64,000 nt of DNA from Dactylis glomerata (lineage: Eukaryota > Streptophyta > Magnoliopsida > Poales > Poaceae), in contig QXEO01001020.1 of the NCBI GenBank assembly GCA_007115705.1, positions 620,001 to 684,000 of the forward strand. Reading direction: 5' to 3'. The translations under genes and the position numbers were made by a program. The notes beneath the pieces are model-generated. The model was not told where the DNA came from. It searched no databases and saw only the letters and a program-made list of their open reading frames with translations. Numbering within the stretch: the first letter of the stretch is position 1; each line of letters starts with the position of its first letter. This document shows positions 57,284 to 64,000 of the stretch, piece by piece.

Positions 57284-59117
57284 AACCTTCCTCTTCCCTT
57301 GCTTCGTATCCCATGGCTACCTGACTTTGCCTTCCTTGGTTATCCCTGCTGCGGTGTCGTCTCTTCTGTCTACTTGTTCTATCGACTTCTAGTGAACGTC
57401 CTCTTTTGTTGTTATATGCGTCCTCTCCATCAGCGAATCTGTTGGCTTCTTCCATTAACTCGGCTACTGTTGTTGGCCTTGTTCTTCCTATCTCTTCCAC
57501 GAGGTCTGAGCGACGAAGGCCAGCCGAAAAAGCGTCTATTGCTCTTTCATCGGAGATGTCCTCTGCTGAGTTTTTGATTACACTCCATCGTTGTATATAA
57601 GAACGTAGCGTTTCGCCTTTCCTCTGCACACACGCCTTGACTTCCTCCAGTGACGCTGGGCGCTTATATGTTGAGCGGAAATCTTTTATGAATTGTTTTT
57701 CGAGTTCTCCCCAACTTCCGATGGATTCACTGGGTAGGGTGTTTAACCAGGACCGTGCTGCGCCGATGAGGTGTAATTGCAGATTTTGCATTGCTGTCGC
57801 TTTTGTTCCCCCTAATATCTGTACTGCCTGCAGGTAATCTGCCAACCATAAGGTAGGTTCTTGCGAACCATCATATTTTTGCTGGTCGTGAGGTAACTTG
57901 AATCCTTTGGGTACCCACATTTTACGAACCCTGCGGCTAAAGCACAACGCGCCCATCTCCTTTTCGTCGTCCTCATAATTTTCTTCTCTCCAGGCATGGC
58001 GTGATTTATTTACTCGAGCCTGTGCTATTATATTTCTTGCGTCCTCCTTCCTTTTTTGTCGCCTTTCTTCTTCTAATGACTCGCTAGATTCGTTTCGTGT
58101 GACTTTATGCTTGAACTTCTCTTTTCGCCTCTCCTTGTAGCTTGTCGACTTCGCTTCTGGACCTTTTCCCCTGATCTTGTCTTCCAATATCCCGAGGCTT
58201 CGTATTGTGGCTTGGTGCATGTCTTCCCGCAGATCTCCGTGTTCTGGCCGCGTGGTTAGTAGGTATGCCTGTGCTGCTATCAGCGCTGTTTCTGGTGTTT
58301 CTTGCACGAAATCTTCTTCCTCCTCCTCTGGCTGTGGAGTAATACTTCTCGAGTACCTTTCCTCTCTACTCTGCGCTATTGTTCCTCTGTTGTGTTTTGG
58401 GTCTCCACGCCTTTCCCTACTGTACTCTGAATCATCACTATAGTCATCCCAATACTCTTCCCTTGACATACTGTTATTATCTTGACTTCTCAAAAGCATG
58501 TCTCTTTCCTCTCTCAGTTTCTTCTTGTGCTGGTGTAATGCGTATTGACATCCCATTAGAACTTCTCTTCTTCGGCCTTTGGGTACTTCTGTGCCATGAT
58601 TGATAGCTGACATGATGATCCTCCACTCTCCGGCTGAGACGTGAATTTTCTCCTTCTCCTTTTTACTGTGCTCCTTTATCTTGTCGACCTGCCTGTCGAC
58701 CCCTTCATTTCCCTCGTTATTGTTTTCTTCTTCTGCTTTAGTGATAATGACGCATAACTGGTGTACTCTTTTGGAGACGCCACTACTTTCAGCGGCGAAG
58801 TCCCTTGTACTATTGTGCATTTTAACCGTTTTTACTTCCGTGTCGAGTTTTTCCTGGATTTCATCGACTTCTGCGACTTGTGCTTCTTCTAAGCTAACCG
58901 GCGAGTTTACCTCGCTGGAAGAGCCTTCAGATGATTCCATCATTGCCACTATCTCGGGCTTGCTTGCCGACGGATCTGGCTTTGTCAGATCTGTTAGGCG
59001 AGTCGAACCCGAAGGTCCGACTAGTATGCTTAGACTTCCGATCGTCAACTCCGTCTCTTGATTTCCGCTGGTTCCTGCACTGCTGTTGACTAAAAGCGAA
59101 AAAGCCATCGAATTCAT
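57273..59117 (-). CDS. gag: T1 Gag
   Basis: This is an open 615-residue ORF starting at the ATG at 59117 (minus; a second ATG is at 59108). The long charged N-terminal part (Glu/Lys/Arg-rich, with SREERYSRS) is followed by the Gag capsid domain at about residues 430-560 (WLADYLQAVQILGG, then GAARSWLNTLP and WGELEKQFIKDF). The C-terminus is basic. No zinc knuckle is visible. The stop at 57273-57275 overlaps the start of the protease ORF (ATGAAAAATAG). Confidence 0.85.
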   Translation of the reverse strand: MNSMAFSLLVNSSAGTSGNQETELTIGSLSILVGPSGSTRLTDLTKPDPSASKPEIVAMMESSEGSSSEVNSPVSLEEAQVAEVDEIQEKLDTEVKTVKMHNSTRDFAAESSGVSKRVHQLCVIITKAEEENNNEGNEGVDRQVDKIKEHSKKEKEKIHVSAGEWRIIMSAINHGTEVPKGRRREVLMGCQYALHQHKKKLREERDMLLRSQDNNSMSREEYWDDYSDDSEYSRERRGDPKHNRGTIAQSREERYSRSITPQPEEEEEDFVQETPETALIAAQAYLLTTRPEHGDLREDMHQATIRSLGILEDKIRGKGPEAKSTSYKERRKEKFKHKVTRNESSESLEEERRQKRKEDARNIIAQARVNKSRHAWREENYEDDEKEMGALCFSRRVRKMWVPKGFKLPHDQQKYDGSQEPTLWLADYLQAVQILGGTKATAMQNLQLHLIGAARSWLNTLPSESIGSWGELEKQFIKDFRSTYKRPASLEEVKACVQRKGETLRSYIQRWSVIKNSAEDISDERAIDAFSAGLRRSDLVEEIGRTRPTTVAELMEEANRFADGEDAYNNKRGRSLEVDRTSRQKRRHRSRDNQGRQSQVAMGYEAREEEGYEK

Positions 59118-59143
59118 GATTCCAACGCCCTTGATCCCCAAGG

Positions 59144-59154
59144 TCGGCACCAAT
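59144..59154 (-). other. T1 primer-binding region
   Basis: The minus strand reads ATTGGTGCCGA just after the 5' LTR. The TGG start is usual, but I do not assign the tRNA. Confidence 0.5.
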
Positions 59155-59489
59155 TGATGAGGGTTAACTCGACAAATGTCCTAAATGAAGGACTTAGGAT
59201 CGGGGAGATAGGGCGTCGGATGAACTCAAAGGTAAGGTTAGTCGAAATAGGTGTATATCAAAAGTAAACTTGGGTGTTGAACCTTGCTTGCTTTCAATCT
59301 GCCCTACACCGTCCCCTCCTAGCCCCTATATATAGGTGGCCAGGTCTCGAGGATCGGGTAGGGTCCGATACAGATTACAACATCGACATACGGTAAGAAC
59401 TCGTATCTCGACTACCATTACAATTGGGCCTGGCTTAACGTGCCTCAGGGGTACTCAACTAACGGGCTCTATTAGCTATACCCTTGTCA
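59155..59489 (-). repeat. T1 5' LTR
   Basis: This 335-bp LTR contains the palindromic TATA-type word CTATATATAGG (59326-59336), readable on both strands. The same word is in the 3' LTR. Confidence 0.93.
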
Positions 59490-59721
59490 GTCATGTAGGT
59501 ATGTCTCTCTAGGTTTGTAAAGCCAACATTATGAGAGTGAATAATAAGAGTAGTAGGAATGGTGATCAATCCATCCTGCACCCAAATCATTACTTCATAC
59601 ATGGTTTGTTAAACCTCGTATTGTAACTCTTGGTCGACCTCACTTGCCTTGTCAAAAACCTCTTGAAATGAAAGCCAATGTTCCAAATCTAATTTTTGAA
59701 AACAAATCTATCGTTCCTTAG

Positions 59722-59931
59722 CTAGGGTTTTGCGTAAACTATGTCATATGGCGTTAACTCTTGAGTTACATATCCTTTGGTTTGCCATTTCATGGGAAAT
59801 TTAAAACCCATACAATAACGTTGCTCATTGATCTGACATGTCCATTCAACATTTATTATAGTTAGTAACCGAATATAAATGCTTCTAAGTTGGTCACACT
59901 TTGTTCTGTCTTCACCTTGTATTTGCGGCAT
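59722..59931 (-). pseudogene. B0 ORF remnant, unknown
   Basis: This is a 69-residue minus-strand frame after the zinc-knuckle region, with no motif I recognise. It may be the continuation of the B0 protein in a shifted frame. Confidence 0.3.
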
Positions 59932-59948
59932 CCTTCAGTTATCCCAGT

Positions 59949-60892
59949 TCACTGAGGTCTTGAAGTACTTTCCTCTGTGCATTGATACAAATAGTGTACC
60001 TGTTGCTTGCATGTGTAACAAGTGATATGGTTGAGGTTCTTCTTCACGTTACCATGTTCGTTTGCTTTGTTGTCCCTTTTTGGACATTTGTTCGCATAAT
60101 GTCCTAGCTCCTTGCAATTGAAACACAACACCTTGCTATTGTCCTTCTTCTTTTGAGGTCTCTCTAAGGCTAGGAGATCTCTTAGTTCTGATTCTTCATA
60201 TTCTACCATAGTTGTGGGAAACCTTTCTCGTTTCCTTGAGCAATTTCTAGATAAGTGTCCTTCTTCTTCACATCAGTAGCAACACTTGGTGGCGATGTCG
60301 TGTGCTGTTTCCATGACTTTCATGTCCACTTTCATCTTGGATCATCTATCTTCATGGGTCTTTTCTAGCAACTGGCACAGTCCCTCCTTGGATTGTTGAT
60401 CCTTCGTTGCACCATGGGGTAAAACTTACATTCAGCAGGAACATGATTGATTCCTTCGCATAGGTAACATGTAACCTGAGTCATGGGACATTCTCCAACT
60501 AAGTGATTCGTATCACAGTAAGGGCATTGTTCTTGACATTCCTTAGACATGTGTCCTATTTCTCCACATCTCTTGCAGGCTCGCAGTGTCATCTCAACAT
60601 CGCCTCTTGGTTTCTTGCCACTATGATCCTTTTGTGGCAGGTTGTTATTGGTGTTAGCCAAATTCTAGGACATCATTTGTATTTTTCTAGTATGATTATC
60701 CAGTACTTGTTGCATTCCTGGAGGTATCTCGTTGCTGTCGCAGTTGACCATATCCTGGGTCAATACTCGCATCATTTCAGTATGCACTTCTACCATCTGT
60801 TGCATTGCTATCTCCATCTGAGTATTGTTGTGATTGTTCTGGCGTTGGGGATGCATCTGTTTGGGGTTTAGGATAGGTTTAGGTCTTAGCAT
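59949..60892 (-). pseudogene. B0 Gag-like protein with at least five zinc knuckles (broken)
   Basis: The minus frame from 60892 (Met/Gln-rich coiled start) passes one TAG at 60665-60667 and continues to 60365. It contains CKRCGEIGHMSKEC, CPYCDTNHLVGEC and CYLCEGINHVPAEC. After a frame change it resumes at 60209 with CFNCKELGHYANKC and CYTCKQQVHYLYQC, ending at 59949. The region between (60360-60210) holds a further partial knuckle-like stretch. Multi-knuckle proteins bind single-stranded nucleic acid; here it is presumably a nucleocapsid protein. No capsid domain is obvious. It is broken by one stop and at least one frameshift. Confidence 0.65.
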
Positions 60893-61501
60893 AGATGAGA
60901 TTAGATAGAAGGGATCTAAATAAGATTCCTACCCAAACACAGCAGATCAAAAGAAATCATCTTACAAACAACATCTAACAAACATTCATCACATCAAGCA
61001 AACTAGGTCAAACACTAATAATCTATTATGGTCATACCCCAATTTGGTATGATCATTAGATTATCACAACATTGTTGGGTCTATAAACTAGAATATTGGT
61101 GGTCTAGTCTATTACTGTCTTCATGGATTCATGTTCTCATTTCCACTTCCTCAATGTGTTGTTGGGTGTTGTGCAGTCTTCATATCTGTATTTCACCAAA
61201 TTCTTCGTCGGCTTTCAATGTAGCTCTTCATGTTGGGTTAAGGAGAATATGTGAAGTATCAGCCTCACACTTCTGGCTCATTGCTCTTCTTTCCTTTCTT
61301 GATGGTTTCCAGAGTTGGATCATCTAAGGTAAAAGGAAATTATTTGAAGATGAAGTAGGGAGAATACAAGGAGTTGCAAGATGCAAAAATTTTTTATAAA
61401 AAAATTACATAAACAGAAGCAAGATGAGATAGAATTTTTAGCCTAGGGGTTTTCCTATTTCTAATCCAAACCTAGGGTCTTGATCCTACAGGCAACACTA
61501 T

Positions 61502-61513
61502 GCCCTGATACCA
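61502..61513 (-). other. B0 primer-binding site
   Basis: The minus strand reads TGGTATCAGGGC three bases after the LTR end. It is of the initiator Met-tRNA type. Confidence 0.7.
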
Positions 61514-61516
61514 TTT

Positions 61517-64000
61517 TGTAACGCCCCACCTTTGGAATAAGGTGGAACACCTGTGTTAAGTGCTATTCCGTGGATCACTGATAGCACCATAGAACAAAAT
61601 AAAGTATTCATTGCATAGTATCAAAGTTTACATCGAAGATCCAGATACATAAGTCTTTACAAACCAGCTTAGTCAAATGGACTAGCTCAAATCACAGAGT
61701 TCAACACAACACAAATGCAATGGAAACTAGGGAAGTTGTGAGCCTCCATCTTCACCATGCGCCACAGGCAGTCATGTTGGAATGTAGACTCGAGATCCTA
61801 GCTATTTACTCCTCAGAATAATCCTGCACATTTGAATATGCAGCCCCATGAATGGGGGTCAGTACAATGATGTACTGGCAAATGACACATATTTAGTGGC
61901 TGTTGTGGGAAGACTATTCTACATGATATTTGGCTGGTGGATCTATTAGGCTAATTTGCATAAAGCCAATTTTGTCCTACAATTCTTTCTCAAAACTTTC
62001 CTTCAAAATTTTATATTTTCAAAGGGTCAAAATAACCCCCAAATACTACATACTACCTAGGAATGTAGCACCGGGCGAAACTCAACAAAGTCGGAACAAC
62101 AGAAACCACCACCCCTCGGAGTGAATGGCCCTGAGCCCCTAACCTAGGGGTTTCTAGTCAACTTTTAATCATTCAGAAATGGTGATGAGATTCTTCCGTA
62201 CATTCCATGTCTAGAGACTCAAATTGTCCATAACCGGGGACACGGCTAATCAATTAGTTTGGCACCCTGCAGGGGTTGTGCACTTTCACCTTAAGACCCA
62301 TTCTACCCAGAGAGAAGAATGAGACATGGCCTTTCAGAAGGAGAGAGCAACCATACTAGCAAGATCCGATCCCACCTATAATTCTGCTACCAGCCCATAT
62401 CTTGCACACAAGTTGAACCCTCGCATCTTAATCAGTCAAGACAGAGCCCATATTGTCATAAGGCTGCACTGGAAGTACTCTAAAGCATGGAAGACATGGT
62501 AACCTCTTTAATCCTGAGTGGCATTCCACAAGTGAACCCCCAGGAGACGACAACTACACAAATCCTGATTTGATAGCCAGGTGTGTAGCCCTGGGTAGCC
62601 ACTCAACATCGCCGCCATCAACAAACCAATCCACCCAGGTGTTTCATTTTAGTTGAAGTTCTTAATTTGTTCACAAAACACTTTAACAAGTGATCATAGC
62701 ATGACATCAATATTTTTCAAGGTATTTAGCATCCTAACAGGTGGGGTTTAAAAGATAGCTACATACTACTAGGGTCTAAGCATTTTATAAAACAGTTGAA
62801 CATTCCACCTATCATGCATACTACTGAAAACACCAATGCAGTAGTAAAGATAGGTAGAAGATATGTGTGTCACTTGCCTTTTTGGAGTACAAACCCTTTC
62901 ACTTCTCTCAACAAGACACGTTCTCTCCTATCAATCCATAGCAATAGAAGTACACAACATAAACACACTGGTCCAAGACAAACAAGATCAAGCATTGCAA
63001 ACATTTGAAATGGGTTGGTTCAACATTTTAAATTTCTTATGATTTCTATGATGAGAGAGATATGGCTTGAAACTTGGCTTACAAGATATGGATTGAGAGT
63101 TTGGATGGCAAGGTCTAATGATTGGAAAGGAATGATCCTCCAAGATTACAATGTAATGATAAAAATCTTATGCTTGGTATAAGCATGGTTAGGGTTTAAA
63201 GATGACTCTTGTGAATAAATTCACATAAGCATAGAATAGTGCAACAAAACACTACTGAATAGAGTGTGGCAACACTTACTCATAATAGTATAGTTACACA
63301 TAGGCTTGGGTAGCTATTGGTGATACATTGAATTACTCAATTAACTCATTTGTGAATTGAATAGTTTAATATAGACTAATATGATCAAGTTGGCATTGGG
63401 TTGAACAAACAAGAATGTTATTTAGGATGATGGTGGCTTGTTGGTCATTAGATTTGCTTGGACATGAGGATTAACTTGAACTAGGGTAGATTTTTTGAAG
63501 ATTTGGCTAAGTCAAAGTTTTTTAAAATTCTTCTTTGAATCATCCAACTGGTTTTGGTTTTGAATCAAAGATAATAATGGATCTGAATGATTTAGGACAT
63601 GTTTGGTATAGGGTAGGGTTTATCACCACATTGGCAAAGGAGAATCAAATTGAGATACATTCACAATTTACTCAAATTACTCAGATGTAATTTGAATATT
63701 AAGAATTAAACCCATAAGAGTAAGATGGAATGATATTGAGTCAAGTTTAAGAGTCAATATGATAGGGTTGGATTGGTATAATCATAAGGTTCACTTTTGT
63801 ATAAGAAATCATATTGAAAAGAAATATAAATTTTTTCTTATGTTGAAAATACTCAAATTCCCATGTTTGAATTTGAATATTTACAAATGATTTCAAATAA
63901 ATGGGACAGTGATGCTACTGGATAGGAGACAGTAATACTAAGTTGCTGCAATTGGATTCATTCCAAAATCATTTTTAGAAATAGAATTATGATCAAAGTA
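61517..64000 (-). repeat. B0 5' LTR, terminal 2.5 kb (runs off the window)
   Basis: The plus strand starts TGTAACGCCCCACC at 61517, which is the end of the LTR on the minus strand (GGGGCGTTACA). The sequence is A/T-rich with no supported ORF. The other end of this LTR is right of the window. I see no overlap in sequence with the first 1.16 kb of the 3' LTR (38496-39658), so the LTR would have to be longer than about 3.6 kb, or the two pieces are from different elements. Confidence 0.5.

Larger units (their letters stand above)
50659..59489 (-). mobile_element. T1: Tat-lineage Ty3/gypsy element with an antisense gene
   Basis: T1 is an 8831-bp element on the minus strand. Its 335-bp LTRs are at 50659-50993 (3') and 59155-59489 (5'). 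They differ at about 12 positions by eye (3.5 %), making T1 the oldest element I can date. The flanking duplication is CTCAT/GTCAT, with one mismatch. It has gag, protease, RT, a second RNase H of the type found in Tat elements, and integrase, then a long 3' region with a plus-strand (antisense) ORF. Extra antisense ORFs after pol are known in the Tat lineage (established, from memory). Confidence 0.92.
59495..61516 (-). mobile_element. B0 interior, 5' part
   Basis: This is the minus-strand interior of B0 next to its 5' LTR: primer site at 61502-61513, a short leader (about 61500-60900), and then a Gag-like, multi-zinc-knuckle region to about 59720. The remaining interior, down to 59495, continues at 50658 and 40262 with T1 and C4 removed. 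No RT, RNase H or integrase is seen in the 2.6 kb of interior, so B0 is probably non-autonomous or internally deleted. Confidence 0.6.

Overview
The window is a stack of nested LTR retrotransposons from a grass genome, and I found no ordinary cellular gene in it. The most likely source is a Triticeae or close Pooideae nuclear genome. Two things point there. One element (S1) has the TGATACGTCTC LTR start and the broken gag seen in Sabrina/WHAM-type elements. At least four other elements (C1-C4) are CRM-clade (centromeric) Ty3/gypsy chromoviruses: their polyproteins run into the 3' LTR and end in a GPxTRARAK (CR-type) motif, and three of their LTRs start TGATGAGGACATCC. CRM elements nested in CRM elements suggest centromeric or pericentromeric DNA (inference). 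Family names are from memory.

Layout, outermost level first. B0 is the base element, on the minus strand, with LTR ends TGTAACATCCC...GGGGCGTTACA. Its 3' LTR is at 38496-39658, its interior at 39659-40262, 50637-50658 and 59495-61516, and its 5' LTR starts at 61517 and runs off the right edge. Inside its 3' LTR sits S1 (minus, about 1-38495, 5' LTR 37061-38495), which enters from beyond the left edge. S1 carries C1 (plus, 2439-10201) and C2 (minus, 11641-36138). C2 carries C3 (plus, 12238-23664, inside C2's 3' LTR), which carries N1 (plus, 15763-19543), and also N2 (minus, 28813-34364, inside C2's leader). The interior of B0 also holds C4 (plus, 40263-50631), which carries N3 (plus, 42109-45908), and T1 (minus, 50659-59489), a Tat-lineage element. 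The nest is five levels deep: B0 > S1 > C2 > C3 > N1. Every element with both ends in the window has a 5-bp target-site duplication; T1's has one mismatch.

C1-C3 have the full gag-protease-RT-RNase H-integrase set, each broken by a few mutations. C4 has lost RT, RNase H and half of integrase through one internal deletion. N1, N2 and N3 are short and encode only Gag and protease, so they would depend on enzymes from C1-C3-like elements. Their initiator-tRNA primer sites and CRM-like LTR ends fit that. N3 has an uninterrupted 616-aa ORF and near-identical LTRs.

The most unusual points are these. N2 carries an inverted extra LTR, so it integrated with two U3 ends. T1 holds an antisense gene, with its own TATA box and poly(A) signal, for a protein with AT-hooks and a B3-like domain. 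N1 and N2/N3 share an LTR-encoded peptide (VKPNFRTPP) that is conserved mainly through synonymous changes. The polypurine tract lies inside the reading frame, and in C3 and C4 its G-run is one base short, which cuts off the C-terminal tail.
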